Assembly: GCA_030407315.1 (NCBI GenBank)
Contig: JALQPE010002041.1
Coordinates: 62,001-126,000 of the forward strand
DNA: 64,000 bases
Direction of reading: 5' to 3'
Origin: Asparagopsis taxiformis
Lineage: Eukaryota; Rhodophyta; Florideophyceae; Bonnemaisoniales; Bonnemaisoniaceae
Below, piece by piece: positions 36,612 to 47,175 of this stretch (position 1 is the first letter of the stretch; the number at the start of each line of letters is the position of its first letter). The notes under the pieces were generated by a model. The model did not search any database. It saw only the letters and a list, made by a program, of their open reading frames with translations, and was not told the origin of the DNA. A program made the position numbers and the translations under genes.

Positions 36612-38048
36612 TCAACTCGTCAGTCTAGCCAACTCTTCAAAGTAAGTTGGGAATGTTTTGGCCGTGCATTTGGGATCACGAATAATAACTGAAACTCCAC
36701 CGCAAGCCACCAGCGAAAACGCCATGGCCATGCGGTGATCGTCATACGTATCAATAGCCACACCAGAGTTTATAGTCTTCGGTGGAGTGATCACACAATA
36801 GTCATATCCCTCCTCGACATCTGCTCCCAATTTCCGCAGCTCCGTCACAATGGCCTTCATTCTCTCAGTTTCTTTCACTCTCCAGTTGTACACATTGCGA
36901 ATTGTAGTCTGGCCCTCTGCGAACAGCGCAGTTGTCGCCAGACTCATCGCAGCGTCCGGGATATCACCACAGTCCACATCGACACCCTTGAGCTTGACAC
37001 CTTCATCTCGTCCGACAGTAATTGTATTGGCGGTCCATTGCACATTGGCACCCATCATGCCTAGCACACGAGCGAAATCGACATCGCCTTGGATGGAATC
37101 TTCACCGCATCCACGTACTGTTACCGGACCTCCTGTGATGGCAGCTCCAGCGAGAAAGTAGCTTGCAGACGAAGCATCGCCTTCAACAAAAATATTTTGT
37201 GGAGACACGTACTTTTGTCCGGCAGCAATCTTGAACTCTGTGTTATCGGAATTTACTTCTACGATCACCCCGAATCTCTTCATCAAATTGGTCGTCATCT
37301 TCACGTACGGCACGGACACGAGCGTATCCTTGATAATCAATGTAACATCTGATACTGCAAACGGTGCAGCCATGAGAAGTGCACTGAGATACTGCGAGCT
37401 GATCTTCCCGCTGACGCGCGTCACACCACCTGGTAGACCGCGACTGGTATTGCGGATCGTCACAGGAGGACAGCCGGTATCGGAACAGGTCACATCTGCT
37501 CCAAGTTGCAATAGCGCATCTACAAGATCGACGATTGGTCTCTCGCGCATGCGAGGCGTTCCGTCCAGCACATATGTGCCTTCTTGGCGGGGGATGCAGA
37601 GAGCTGCTGTCAAGGGTCTCATAGCTGTGCCAGCATTTCCAAGGAAGAGTTTAGCGGATGGTTGTGGAATTTCACCAGAGCAACCAGTGACAGTTACGAT
37701 TCCATCGTCTGATTGTGTATGCTTGATAAGCAGAGCGTCTAATGCTGCTTTCATGTAACGAACATCATCAGATTCAAGCAGGTTTTCAATTGCGGTCTGG
37801 CCAGATGCGAGTGCAGATAAGAGTAGAACTCGGTTGGAAAGACTCTTTGATCCTGGAAGATCGATGGCTCCTGAAAATCGATTGATCGGATCCAGGGTAA
37901 GTGACTCAAGCGTTGGTGAAGCAGTCATTAGTATGCATCTTCGGCGATTGGCGATAGCAGGGGGGGAAATTCGATGAATGGACTGTGTGTTTGTCGATGG
38001 AAGCCAAACGCGATGGCCTACCGGGGTCGCGGAATTGATGAAAGCCAT
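36612..38048 (-). CDS. EPSP synthase (3-phosphoshikimate 1-carboxyvinyltransferase), plastid
   Basis: 478 residues. Residues 1-45 are a likely plastid transit peptide ([18 protein letters not shown] onward, Arg/Ser/Thr-rich). The mature enzyme begins near [25 protein letters not shown]. The conserved [17 protein letters not shown] block binds PEP and glyphosate; its Gly, Thr and Pro match the sensitive class I type ([10 protein letters not shown]). Further blocks are [49 protein letters not shown] and [17 protein letters not shown], with [13 protein letters not shown] near the C-terminus. It makes EPSP in the shikimate pathway for aromatic amino acids. It is monofunctional, unlike the fungal AROM protein, supporting a plastid-bearing host. 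Confidence 0.95.
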   Translation of the reverse strand: MAFINSATPVGHRVWLPSTNTQSIHRISPPAIANRRRCILMTASPTLESLTLDPINRFSGAIDLPGSKSLSNRVLLLSALASGQTAIENLLESDDVRYMKAALDALLIKHTQSDDGIVTVTGCSGEIPQPSAKLFLGNAGTAMRPLTAALCIPRQEGTYVLDGTPRMRERPIVDLVDALLQLGADVTCSDTGCPPVTIRNTSRGLPGGVTRVSGKISSQYLSALLMAAPFAVSDVTLIIKDTLVSVPYVKMTTNLMKRFGVIVEVNSDNTEFKIAAGQKYVSPQNIFVEGDASSASYFLAGAAITGGPVTVRGCGEDSIQGDVDFARVLGMMGANVQWTANTITVGRDEGVKLKGVDVDCGDIPDAAMSLATTALFAEGQTTIRNVYNWRVKETERMKAIVTELRKLGADVEEGYDYCVITPPKTINSGVAIDTYDDHRMAMAFSLVACGGVSVIIRDPKCTAKTFPTYFEELARLTS

Positions 38049-38334
38049 GATGATAGTTTGCGTTGAAGTGAGGAGAAATCTCAGCGGAGGGGACGAGCAA
38101 TTTAGATGAATGAAAATAATCGATGAAAATAGAATGTCGTGCTGTATTGTGTCTACCTAGCATATTTTATTGAAATTTAGGGGGGGGGGTAAATCTCCAT
38201 CTTGCTGGATCTCCGTCCGAGTACTCGCCGGGAAGTGCTCAACAGTCTACACTCACGCATACATCGCCAGTCACTCGTTTATAATCGATTCAATTCAACA
38301 CGACTGGCGGATCTGGAGCGAACCCAAAACCACA

Positions 38335-39186
38335 ATGATGACGAAACCCTTCGGGCGATCTCGACCCGCACCGGCATTTTCCCAAGCGAACACCACAATC
38401 CCGTTGCTGCGTTCAGCGTTCACAATTAGACAAAACTGCTGCCAAAATACACTCAAGTATCGTCCACAGACGCATCTACGAAGAAACCTACAGATGGTCA
38501 GCACGCCAACCCTCGTATTCGAACTTTCTATCGCGGCAATTGCGGCATCGAGCGCTTATTTTATCATTCAGAACACGCCAGCTGACAAACCCAGCAGCGA
38601 AACGCCTGAAATGCCACCACAAGATGAGGGCGTATTAGGATTATCAGACACAGGCCAGAAAAAGACAAGTCTATTGACCAAACCCGCTGCCGAAGCAGAC
38701 TCTATCGCGACGGAAACACCGTCATTTTTACAGATCGACACGGTCGGTGTAAATATCAACGACTATCTCGACGAGTCTGATAACCCTTTGCAGCTTGCAG
38801 CCGCGGCGCGATTGGAGGAAGAGCTGAAATGGGCGTCGGGGTCTATTCTTGACGTGGAAGGATGCGAAACCGTTGTCGTGGTTGATAGCGCGGGAGATAT
38901 CATATGGGTCGAAGGGGATTTGGTATCAGATGTTGCTGATTTGGGAGTAATTCCGCCACGTGTCGGCAAGTCAAATCGGGCAGAAGTTGTGGATGTAATG
39001 GGAAATGATAAGGTGCCGTTTCTTACTGAGGAAGTACGCTCCATTGCTGTGCTACCCGTCGGAATACAAGGCGCTACTATGATCATTGCTTCCAGAGAAC
39101 AAGGCTTCTTTGAAACCATTGTGAAGCGAAATGCGGAAGCGGTTTGTTCGCGATTGGCGTCGTTTGTAACAGTTCCGCCAACTTGA
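38335..39186 (+). CDS. Predicted plastid protein, one membrane span plus GAF-like domain
   Basis: 283 residues from the ATG at 38335 (MMTKPFGRSRPAPAF). Residues 1-50 are Arg/Ser/Thr-rich without acids, a likely transit peptide. A hydrophobic segment follows (STPTLVFELSIAAIAASSAYFII). A linker of ~70 residues is Ser/Thr/Glu-rich. The C-terminal ~130 residues fold-like sequence reads LKWASGSILDVEGCETVVVVDSAGDIIWVEGDL, then VGKSNRAEVV, IAVLPVGIQGATMIIASREQGFF and ERNAEAV-type helix, which resembles a GAF domain. I considered the CCB2/CCB4 family (cytochrome b6 haem attachment factors), which also pair membrane spans with such a region, but cannot confirm it. Function unknown. Confidence 0.55.
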   Translation: MMTKPFGRSRPAPAFSQANTTIPLLRSAFTIRQNCCQNTLKYRPQTHLRRNLQMVSTPTLVFELSIAAIAASSAYFIIQNTPADKPSSETPEMPPQDEGVLGLSDTGQKKTSLLTKPAAEADSIATETPSFLQIDTVGVNINDYLDESDNPLQLAAAARLEEELKWASGSILDVEGCETVVVVDSAGDIIWVEGDLVSDVADLGVIPPRVGKSNRAEVVDVMGNDKVPFLTEEVRSIAVLPVGIQGATMIIASREQGFFETIVKRNAEAVCSRLASFVTVPPT

Positions 39187-39269
39187 GAGCATATCCTTGT
39201 CTTTTCTTAGCTTGATAAATATACCTGTTCTACTACAACGTATACGCATATTGGCAAGTGTTGGGTCAT

Positions 39270-39288
39270 ACTGTACAGTACAGTACAA
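39270..39288. repeat. GTACAGTACAGTACA repeat
   Basis: ACTGTACAGTACAGTACAA, 84 nt after the stop codon of the gene ending at 39186. It shares the GTACAGTAC core seen near the sulfotransferase-like genes. Confidence 0.55.
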
Positions 39289-40400
39289 GCCAGAATTTTA
39301 CCTTATATTCAGTTTTCCATCCCTTACTATCAGGGATACACAACAGAGCTACATACGGATACTCTCTCCTTTGAACCGACAAATCTCCATCGCTGTGATG
39401 AATAAGGCCCATCACAGAGATCACTGATTTGCTCGCTGGTTTTGATTGTGTCTGGAAACATTATGGGCCGTGGAACACTTTGTTGTAAAGAACCGAGAAA
39501 ACAAAGTCTTCCAGAGTCTTCACTATAGACATGACAACATTTTCAACTGTCTGCACGCGATATGGAGCTGACAGCTAAATTTGTCGCGTATCCTGCACTT
39601 GAACCTGCATGATCAGCACGATTCATCTGCTAATATACAACTCACATAAGGACTAAATGTCTGTCCAGAATCGAGACTGGATGATATATTTGCTTGCGGT
39701 ATCGAACGTACAGGATAATTGACAGCTTTCGCTAGTTGAGCTATTGGTGAAAATATCGCAAACTACAGATCAACGTGTAAAGGATGACGATGGTAAATTT
39801 TGCTCTGTACTACAGATCTTGATGACGCTCTGCTCGTCATTGAAAGACGTTATGGCCTATAAAGCAAGGCGTTTCGTGCTGCCGCTATATATCGAACCTT
39901 GTAAATTGGGAAAGACACATTGCTGGTTGTCAACCTACTCTCCATCGTCAAGCTCTTTGTGTACCTTACATCATGACAAGAAATGGACAGTGGAGCGCTG
40001 GGTTCAGCGGATGGTTGGTGTACGCAGCTCGGCGGGGAAATAGAAGGGCGGTCTTTAAAGTTGATTGGTTTTGCGGACAGAGTAAGGTATGGCATACGTG
40101 TCCTAACGACATATAGCGGACAGTCAGATCGGTGTGATTACAGTTACAAAAGGAGATTCCCTGGCTCGCCAGCAAGGTCGGCACTGACGACTCGGCAGGA
40201 TCGTCAGCGTGGACGCGGGTGTGCGGTGGTAAATGTGTGCCACGACGCGGCGCGACACCATCCGATGTACGTTATTTTCGTACCTGATATCGAATAATTA
40301 ACCAGAAAATAACATCTGCACGCCAATCATTGCACCCCGGTGACAGCGAACATTCGCAATTGATGCTCCCGACATCCAGTGCACCACACTCGTACATGCT

Positions 40401-40422
40401 CGATCCGATCCGATCCGATCCG
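40401..40422 (+). repeat. (CGATC)4 tandem repeat
   Basis: Four CGATC units followed by CGAG, upstream of the superoxide dismutase gene. A simple pentanucleotide repeat. Confidence 0.85.
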
Positions 40423-40814
40423 AGCCACGCCGCCGCTCGTCCATTAATGCACTGTCGGCCGACCAACTAGAAGAGTACTCTCAGCACGAAAGCATCAGCC
40501 GGGCACGTACCGCACCAATGCGGCCCAATTACTTGAATCTACATCGAGCTCGTTTGTCACGCGCCTTCAATTGATGACAGCGCGCTCTGCTGTACGACCA
40601 CTGCACTGTCAAGTACGCGCGTCACTATCAATCATTGCACGCCATATCTCGCTTTGGCGGTCGTGGCCCTATGCTACCTGCTTACCTACAGTGATGCCGG
40701 CGCTCACTCTGCATATAAAAAGAATTCATAGAGAGCGCCATGTAATTACCATGGCTTGCAGGCGTCCAACTGCGTTGCGCATTGCTTCCGTTATTCGAAT
40801 CGTACGTCAACGAA

Positions 40815-41429
40815 ATGATCCATACACGTTCGCTTGTGCTGTGTCTGGTGCTGTTTCTCTCTGTGCCCCGTATTACCTATGCGCATTATCCCCGCGCAAG
40901 TCCGGTGCCCTACCGATTGCGCGAGTCGAGATGTTTGAGAATGTCTCCGTTGATCTGCAATGTTATGCCGACAAACGGGCATGCTACTAGCGGTAAAGTG
41001 ATATTCAGCGCGGTTTGGATGCAGAACGCGCATGGTTGGCAGGATTGCTACGTGCGTATTCAAGCCAATGTTACTGGTCTTTCGAATAACAAGCATGGAT
41101 TTCATATTCATGAATTCGGTGATTTGTCGTTGGATGATGGTTCTAGCACCGGTGCACATTTCAATAACCCGAGAAATATCAGTGTGATGCATGGATTCTC
41201 TTGCGATATTCAGCGTCATTGGGGTGATATGGATAACCTCGAACCGAATGAAGAGGGCGTAGCGATCTATGATCGCGTGGATGCGATCATAACCCTTCAA
41301 GGTATCGTAGGGCGCGCTGTCACGATCCATATCGGTGAAGATAAGGGACCAGATTTTCAACCATCCGGTGCTGCGGGTGCACGCATTGGATTTTGTGTAA
41401 TTGGATTTGCAAACACCGGATTGCTTTAG
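40815..41429 (+). CDS. Secreted Cu/Zn superoxide dismutase
   Basis: 204 residues from the ATG at 40815. A signal peptide is clear (MIHTRSLVLCLVLFLSVPRI, likely cut after TYA). The metal-site set is complete when aligned with bovine SOD1: H97 and H99 in HGFHIH (Cu), bridging H115 in STGAHFNN, H126, H135 and D138 in HWGDMDN (Zn), H172 in VTIHIGED (Cu), and the active-site arginine R190 in AGARIGFCVIG. C194 matches the second cysteine of the usual disulfide, but the first (in GDxxxGC) is replaced: GDLSLDDGSS has none. The electrostatic loop is short (EDKGPDFQPSGAAGARI). The enzyme would convert superoxide to peroxide outside the cell or in the secretory path. Cu/Zn SOD is generally reported missing from most red algae, so its presence is notable. 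Confidence 0.85.
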   Translation: MIHTRSLVLCLVLFLSVPRITYAHYPRASPVPYRLRESRCLRMSPLICNVMPTNGHATSGKVIFSAVWMQNAHGWQDCYVRIQANVTGLSNNKHGFHIHEFGDLSLDDGSSTGAHFNNPRNISVMHGFSCDIQRHWGDMDNLEPNEEGVAIYDRVDAIITLQGIVGRAVTIHIGEDKGPDFQPSGAAGARIGFCVIGFANTGLL

Positions 41430-41747
41430 ATCAAACCACAGCTGTATGTAGACTTGAAGGTAGGTATGTTTTTCGATAGTTGGTAAACAAAAATGAAGGT
41501 GAAGCTTTCCAATGATTAATTTTCAAATTCAGATTATCCATTTACAGCTTTCCACGTAGTCACCGTGTACACTGTTTTGGCGCAATTTCTATCGTCCACT
41601 CCATCCCATCACATGGCCAACAACCAGTCGCGCACTCTGCCACTGCCACAGCACGTCGACACAATCACACTCGCTCGTACCCAATTCAAACTCTGCACCC
41701 GCCACTTCACTTGAGCTCATATTTGCATACCGCTCCGTACCGAATCA

Positions 41748-44700
41748 ATGACCGGTTTCACCGACGGTGTTACCTCGCCACCGCGCAATGTCCGCAACGC
41801 GCACTATGAGGCCGCCACACAGGCGCTGACCGCACTGGTCGCTGCCGGTGTCCCCGTCCACGATTCACGCTGTCAGACCCTCATCGCCCTCATGTTCAGC
41901 AGTGCTGATTCCCAGACGACCCCGGAGCGCAAGTCGCGTCATCATATGCGTCGCATGTCGCGTCCGCGTCCATGCAATTTGCACCAACCGTCCCCACCGA
42001 TGCTCGTACCACCCGCCGTGGACGAGCAGCAAGATCGTGCTCGTGTCTTCTTCGACGACAACCAGCGCTGCGTTGTCACCGCTCGATTGGCCCTCGAAGA
42101 TGCTTTCTCCAATACCGCACAGCATGCTGACTGCGCTGTGCAGAGGGAGGCCTCGTCCGTCTTTCAGACGGCTCGTGATGTCGCTACCGCCGAGCCTAAG
42201 TCGCGCGAAAATTCACAGCTTAATGGCGCGCATGGCGACAAGGAGCCCGTTGAAGACCATGATAAAATTGCCGGTATTCCTGCTGAACGCGCATTTCAGA
42301 TTAAGGCACAGGTTGAGTTGTACCGTCGTCTTATTCGAAATGCCGATATTCCAAATGAACTTAAGATTGCATCTCAGGGTGTTCGTCCGGGCGCTCCACG
42401 TCCATTTCCGGGACCTGTTGTTGTGCGTGGCGCCGATTCTGGTGATGATGCTGGCATTTCTTTTGAGCCCTCTTTGCAATTACCTGTTGATGATTTTGAT
42501 GTGCGCACACTTCCGATATTTCCTGTTAATCATCGCTTCACGGAACGCGACGTCGTGCGTTACGGCGAGAAACTTGACAGGAGTGTCATTGAGGAGCGAT
42601 TGTTGTTAGCACGTGTGCATCACGAACGCATGTATGCGCAACAATTTGAAACAGCCCAGCAAGGCGCCAATGACAAGTTTGTCCCGCGATTGGACCCGCG
42701 AGCTCGTCAACAACGAGCTGAGTTATTGCAAACTGCAGGTGTATCCGATGATGACTGCTTTCCCGCTTCATCTGGAACCGTGCCTGTCAGTCCCATTCAT
42801 CTCACTAACTCAAATCTGGTAGCGCAGCCATCTCAATTTTCCATAAAGCCTTCTCATGTTCGCGACTGTGCTGCAGTGCCCGTCTCTGTCTTGACGATTA
42901 AGAAGTTCATGCCTCCCTACCAAGCACTACTTGTTGATCGCGAGGAGCGAATTGCAGCCCGTGCAAGGATGAGACTGGCGGAAATCTCTGCATTACCAAA
43001 GTCCGTTCCGCAAGACGTGAAGCGCAGGGCAATCATTGAGCTGAAACAGATTAAATTGCTCGGTTTGCAGCGGTCTGTCCGTGAACAAATCATGGGAACT
43101 ATGCACAAGGTGCTCAACAAGCCACCCATTTCTGATCTGCGCAAATCCACACAACAGCATTTCAGAAGACGATCGCACACATTTGTGTATGCGCCGCCTA
43201 GTGTGTATGCTTCTGCTGCGGGCGTTATGGCTGGGCGCGCGAACGGACAAAGAATGGACGTGAAACACCGGGTTGAGCAGGAAGCGCGGAGAAGAGCAAG
43301 GCGTGTGAACATGATGAACAATCTCATGAATCATGCCTTCCACTTTCGCACAGCTTCTCATGGTATCTCGGTGGTGCGCAAACGCCTACTCAAGGACCTT
43401 GAGCGCTATTTCAGGGACAAGTCTCGTGAGGAAGAGAGGCGAAAGAAGAAGGAGCAGTTAGATCGCCTTCGAGCGCTACGAAACAATAATGAAGATGAGT
43501 ACTTGGAGCTCTTAAAGACGACGAAGAACAAGCGATTGATACAATTGCTGAAGCAAACTGATGCATATCTTATGCAAATTGGAGCTCAAGTTGAACGTCA
43601 GAAACAATCCGCACGCGAGGAAGACGAGGAAGCCGATAGGGTGAATGGCAAAGCGGAGGAAAAGGAGAATGCAACAGAAGTTGCGCAAGACAAGAAAGAA
43701 GATGCACATATGGAAGGAGATGACGAGTTGCAACAAATGAAGAAGCGTCGAAATGATTATTATACAATCACTCACACCATTTCAGAGAAGGTGTATCAGC
43801 CAACAATTCTTGTTGGTGGCAAATTGAAACCGTACCAGCTTGAAGGCCTGGAATGGCTTGTGTCCTTGTTTAACAATAACCTCAATGGAATCCTTGCGGA
43901 TGAAATGGGACTTGGGAAGACGATTCAGACCCTGTCGTTGATAACGTATTTGGTAGAGGTGAAAAAGGTTTCAGGGCCTTTCTTAGTAATCGTACCACTC
44001 AGTGTGATGAGCAATTGGGTCAGAGAACTGGATCATTGGGCTCCTTCGCTTACTAAAGTTGTGTACAGAGGAGATCCAGCCACGAGGAAGAACATTCAGA
44101 TGTTTGAAATGGCCGCTGGGACCTACAACATCCTTCTGACAACTTATGAGTTTGTTGTCAAGGATAAGAATGTGCTGGGCAGAGTTCGCTGGAAGTACAT
44201 CATTATGGATGAGGGGCATCGGATGAAAAACGCTGATTGCAAGCTTGCTCTCACTTTAGGAGCCAAGTACTCTTCGCGCAATCGACTACTGTTGACAGGT
44301 ACTCCGTTGCAGAACAATATGACGGAGCTTTGGGCATTGCTGAATTTCTTGCTTCCATCAATATTTTCCAGTGCAGAAACTTTTGAGACGTGGTTCAACG
44401 CTCCATTTCATGCTTCCTCTCTTGGAGAATCAGCAGAACTGAACGAAGAAGAAAACTTGTTGATCATCAGTCGGTTGCATCAGGTCCTGCGTCCATTTAT
44501 GCTTCGAAGACTCAAAACTGATGTTGAAGCGCAACTACCCGACAAGGTCGAAAATGTCTTTCGATGCGAAATGTCCGTTTGGCAAAGAGTTCTCTACCGC
44601 CAAATGCGGGCCAAGCTTGGCATTGCTGCTGGAGCGGGAAATTGCGGTGTTCGTTCCTTCAATAACATGGTTATGCAGCTGAAAAAAGTGTGTAATCATC

Positions 44701-45926
44701 CATACCTTTTCTATGATGATGATGAGTTGACATCCCTTCCCACTGAGTTTTTAATGCGGGCGTCCGGTAAGTTTGAATTGTTGGATCATGCGCTGCGAAA
44801 GCTGAAGAAAACAGGCCATAGGGTGTTGATGTTTTCTCAGATGACTGCGGCGCTAGATTACTTGGAGTATTTCCTTAGAACGATTGGTATGAAACATCTT
44901 CGTCTTGACGGAACAACCAAAGCAGATGACCGTCAAGATATGCTCGAGATGTTCAATGCTGAGGACTCGGAATATTTCTGCTTTTTGTTATCTACGCGTG
45001 CCGGTGGTCTTGGCCTCAACTTGCAGACTGCCGATACGGTTATTATATTTGATTCCGATTGGAATCCTATGATGGATTTGCAAGCACAGGATAGGGCACA
45101 TCGAATTGGACAAACAAAAGAGGTGAGAGTTTATCGACTGATTTGCTCTGGAAGTATCGAAGTCAAAATCCTTGAACGCGCAAACCGCAAACTTCAAATC
45201 GATGCACAAGTGATTCAAGCTGGTCAATTCAATAATAAGAGTTCTGATAATGATCGACAAGAAATGCTGAAAGACTTGTTGCGACAACAAGCGGGTGATG
45301 ATACAGTTGTGAACGCAGACGTGACTTCTCTCTCTGAACTGAACAGGAAACTCGCGAGAAGTGAAGAAGAGTTTGAACTTTTTGAAGAGATGGATGCACA
45401 AGATGCTGCAGAACGCAAGGGGAAGCCGCGGTTGTTAATCGCGGAAGATGAGTTGCCGTCATGGGTTTTGCAGCCGGAGGTGAATCAAAAGTCTGAAGAA
45501 CAAGTGCAAGCTGAATATATACTGGAACATGGGCGTGGGCGTCGAAAGCGGAAAGAAGTTCTTTACGACGACAACCTCACGGAGAAGGAATGGACAACAG
45601 CAATGGAAGAGGAAGGTGATGTAGCGGAGGCTGTACAGCGGAAGCGAAGAAAGATATCTGCTCAAGCGACGATTGTGGAAAGCTCAAGTGGTGAAGAAGA
45701 TGACAGTGCGGATGTAAAATTCTCTCCGGACACAACAATTAAAGTTGAAAATGACATGAAAGCTGAGCTGGAAGAAGGGGAAGTTGATGAGGAAGAAGCA
45801 CACGATATGAAATCGATGAAAAAATTGGAGCCTTTCGTCGATCCAGAGTTGAACAGGGTACCAAAAGTGAAACGCAAGAGAGGACGACCGCGGAAGAATG
45901 CGAGGCGAAGAGATTCTGAAAAGTAA
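41748..45926 (+). CDS. SWI/SNF-type chromatin-remodelling ATPase (BRM/SNF2 family)
   Basis: 1392 residues. A QLQ-type helix lies near 180-205 (IKAQVELYRRLIRNADIP). An HSA-type basic helix runs about 500-560 (RVEQEARRRARRVNMMNNLMNH). The LLKQTDAYL post-HSA segment follows near 600. The SNF2 ATPase starts at LKPYQLEGLEWLVSLFNNNLNG: DEMGLGKT is motif I, DEGHRMKN motif II, LTGTPLQNN motif III. The helicase C lobe has LRLDGTT, LSTRAGGLGLNLQTADTV, DSDWNPMMDLQAQDRAHRIGQ. A SnAC-like region follows. The protein ends with acidic tracts and an AT-hook, KRKRGRPRKN (about 1374-1384); no bromodomain is visible, unlike yeast Snf2 and animal BRG1/BRM but as in some plant SYD/MINU proteins. It moves nucleosomes in the nucleus. 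Single exon. Its stop is 46 nt from the UBA4 stop on the other strand. Confidence 0.93.
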   Translation: MTGFTDGVTSPPRNVRNAHYEAATQALTALVAAGVPVHDSRCQTLIALMFSSADSQTTPERKSRHHMRRMSRPRPCNLHQPSPPMLVPPAVDEQQDRARVFFDDNQRCVVTARLALEDAFSNTAQHADCAVQREASSVFQTARDVATAEPKSRENSQLNGAHGDKEPVEDHDKIAGIPAERAFQIKAQVELYRRLIRNADIPNELKIASQGVRPGAPRPFPGPVVVRGADSGDDAGISFEPSLQLPVDDFDVRTLPIFPVNHRFTERDVVRYGEKLDRSVIEERLLLARVHHERMYAQQFETAQQGANDKFVPRLDPRARQQRAELLQTAGVSDDDCFPASSGTVPVSPIHLTNSNLVAQPSQFSIKPSHVRDCAAVPVSVLTIKKFMPPYQALLVDREERIAARARMRLAEISALPKSVPQDVKRRAIIELKQIKLLGLQRSVREQIMGTMHKVLNKPPISDLRKSTQQHFRRRSHTFVYAPPSVYASAAGVMAGRANGQRMDVKHRVEQEARRRARRVNMMNNLMNHAFHFRTASHGISVVRKRLLKDLERYFRDKSREEERRKKKEQLDRLRALRNNNEDEYLELLKTTKNKRLIQLLKQTDAYLMQIGAQVERQKQSAREEDEEADRVNGKAEEKENATEVAQDKKEDAHMEGDDELQQMKKRRNDYYTITHTISEKVYQPTILVGGKLKPYQLEGLEWLVSLFNNNLNGILADEMGLGKTIQTLSLITYLVEVKKVSGPFLVIVPLSVMSNWVRELDHWAPSLTKVVYRGDPATRKNIQMFEMAAGTYNILLTTYEFVVKDKNVLGRVRWKYIIMDEGHRMKNADCKLALTLGAKYSSRNRLLLTGTPLQNNMTELWALLNFLLPSIFSSAETFETWFNAPFHASSLGESAELNEEENLLIISRLHQVLRPFMLRRLKTDVEAQLPDKVENVFRCEMSVWQRVLYRQMRAKLGIAAGAGNCGVRSFNNMVMQLKKVCNHPYLFYDDDELTSLPTEFLMRASGKFELLDHALRKLKKTGHRVLMFSQMTAALDYLEYFLRTIGMKHLRLDGTTKADDRQDMLEMFNAEDSEYFCFLLSTRAGGLGLNLQTADTVIIFDSDWNPMMDLQAQDRAHRIGQTKEVRVYRLICSGSIEVKILERANRKLQIDAQVIQAGQFNNKSSDNDRQEMLKDLLRQQAGDDTVVNADVTSLSELNRKLARSEEEFELFEEMDAQDAAERKGKPRLLIAEDELPSWVLQPEVNQKSEEQVQAEYILEHGRGRRKRKEVLYDDNLTEKEWTTAMEEEGDVAEAVQRKRRKISAQATIVESSSGEEDDSADVKFSPDTTIKVENDMKAELEEGEVDEEEAHDMKSMKKLEPFVDPELNRVPKVKRKRGRPRKNARRRDSEK

Positions 45927-45972
45927 AAGCTCTACTATGTACAGCGCAGTATTCGCTGCGGTCGGTCTCAAT

Positions 45973-47175
45973 TTAGTACAACGGAAACTGTTTATCTATC
46001 TTGTAATGCCATTCCTGCAAACCTCCCTGAACATCAAACGCACGTTTAGCACCCTGCGCAACCGACAATTGCAATGCCGTCCTGCTTGCATTTCCGCGTC
46101 GACAAATGAACACTGTCTCCACATCATCGCTCAGAACGGACGCCATAACCTCTGCGGACCGCAGCAAATTGAGCGGCATACTCTCTGCCTCCTCCAAATG
46201 ACACAGCGCAAATTCATGCGCAGGTCTCACATCAATCAACCTATACTTTCCGTTTGCCCGTTTGCGCATATCCGAAAAGCTATGCACCGACAATCTCAAC
46301 GACAACAAACGCTCCGGCAACCCATCATCAAGCGCACACTGCCCGGTCGCAAACTGGTCATAATCGAAATCTTTGACCACCAACGTTGCATCCTTCCCGC
46401 AGACGACGCACGACGCCACCCTAGAGCGCAATTTAATAGTCCTAAAGCGACAATCAGCGCCATCAAAGAGCAGTAACTTTCGCGCCAAACACTGCGTCGC
46501 TCCAATACTGCCAAGAATCTTGAGCGCTTCCAGCGCCTGCAAGGTCCCAATCACACCGGGCACGGGGCCGAGCACGCCGGCGGAATCACAACTCCCGACA
46601 CAACTCGGGGGCGGGGGCGACGGGAACACACATCGATAGCACGGCGCATCATCATCGCACGCATACACGGTCAATTGGCCCTCCATGGCGATCGCGGAGC
46701 CGGACACGAGCGGGGTGCGCGTCGTCGCGCAGGCGTCGCTGATGAGATAACGCGAGGCGACATTATCGGTGCAATCGAGCACGACGTCGTAAGCGGAGAC
46801 GAGTTGCACGGCGTTTTGCGGTGTGAATTGACGATGTTCTTGGATGGTTACATTGGAATTGAGTGCGCGTATCGCTGCGGCAGCTGAAGCGACTTTGTTC
46901 ATACCGACGCGCTGCTCGCTGTGCGCGATCTGGCGGTGCAGATTGCTTTGCTCGACCACATCGTCCGGACGGTCGACGAGCGCTAGCGTGCCGACGCCGG
47001 CGCCGGAGAGATAGAGCGCGGCTGGACAGCCCAGTCCGCCGAGGCCGATGATTAGTATGCGCCCGGTGCGGAGACGCGCTTGGCTTTCGAGGCCGAATTG
47101 GGGAAGCAGGAGTTGGCGGCTGTAGCGCTCGACGTCGGTGGGGGATATGGCGGGTTGGTTGGTAGGTGGCGGCAT
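45973..47175 (-). CDS. UBA4: Adenylyltransferase and sulfurtransferase MOCS3/UBA4
   Basis: 400 residues in two domains. The E1-like (ThiF/MoeB) part: RYSRQLLLPQFGLESQARL, ILIIGLGGLGCPAALYLSGAGVGTL (ATP loop), NLHRQIAHSEQRVGMNKVASA, DCTDNVASRYLISDA, and two CxxC zinc pairs, CYRC and CVVC. The activated cysteine of the adenylation domain lies in the VGSCDSAGVLGP loop. The rhodanese part from about residue 305 ends in VFICRRGNASRTALQL, with the catalytic cysteine in the CRRGNAS loop. UBA4 charges the ubiquitin-like Urm1 and MOCS2A, supplying sulfur for tRNA thiolation and molybdopterin. The product is cytosolic; no leader is visible. Confidence 0.95.
   Translation of the reverse strand: MPPPTNQPAISPTDVERYSRQLLLPQFGLESQARLRTGRILIIGLGGLGCPAALYLSGAGVGTLALVDRPDDVVEQSNLHRQIAHSEQRVGMNKVASAAAAIRALNSNVTIQEHRQFTPQNAVQLVSAYDVVLDCTDNVASRYLISDACATTRTPLVSGSAIAMEGQLTVYACDDDAPCYRCVFPSPPPPSCVGSCDSAGVLGPVPGVIGTLQALEALKILGSIGATQCLARKLLLFDGADCRFRTIKLRSRVASCVVCGKDATLVVKDFDYDQFATGQCALDDGLPERLLSLRLSVHSFSDMRKRANGKYRLIDVRPAHEFALCHLEEAESMPLNLLRSAEVMASVLSDDVETVFICRRGNASRTALQLSVAQGAKRAFDVQGGLQEWHYKIDKQFPLY

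Larger units (their letters stand above)
39187..40814. other. Gene-free region with short repeats
   Basis: 1.6 kb. It contains a TGTACAGTACAGTAC cluster (39270-39288) and a (CGATC)4 tract (40401-40422). Frames at 39744-40043 and 39966-40184 are open for up to 99 codons but start with TTG or lack any recognisable features. I see no tRNA or other RNA gene. Confidence 0.4.

Noticed and set aside
40401..40422. (CGATC)4 as a regulatory array or CRISPR-like repeat
   Set aside because: Too short, perfectly tandem and without spacers; it is a simple microsatellite.
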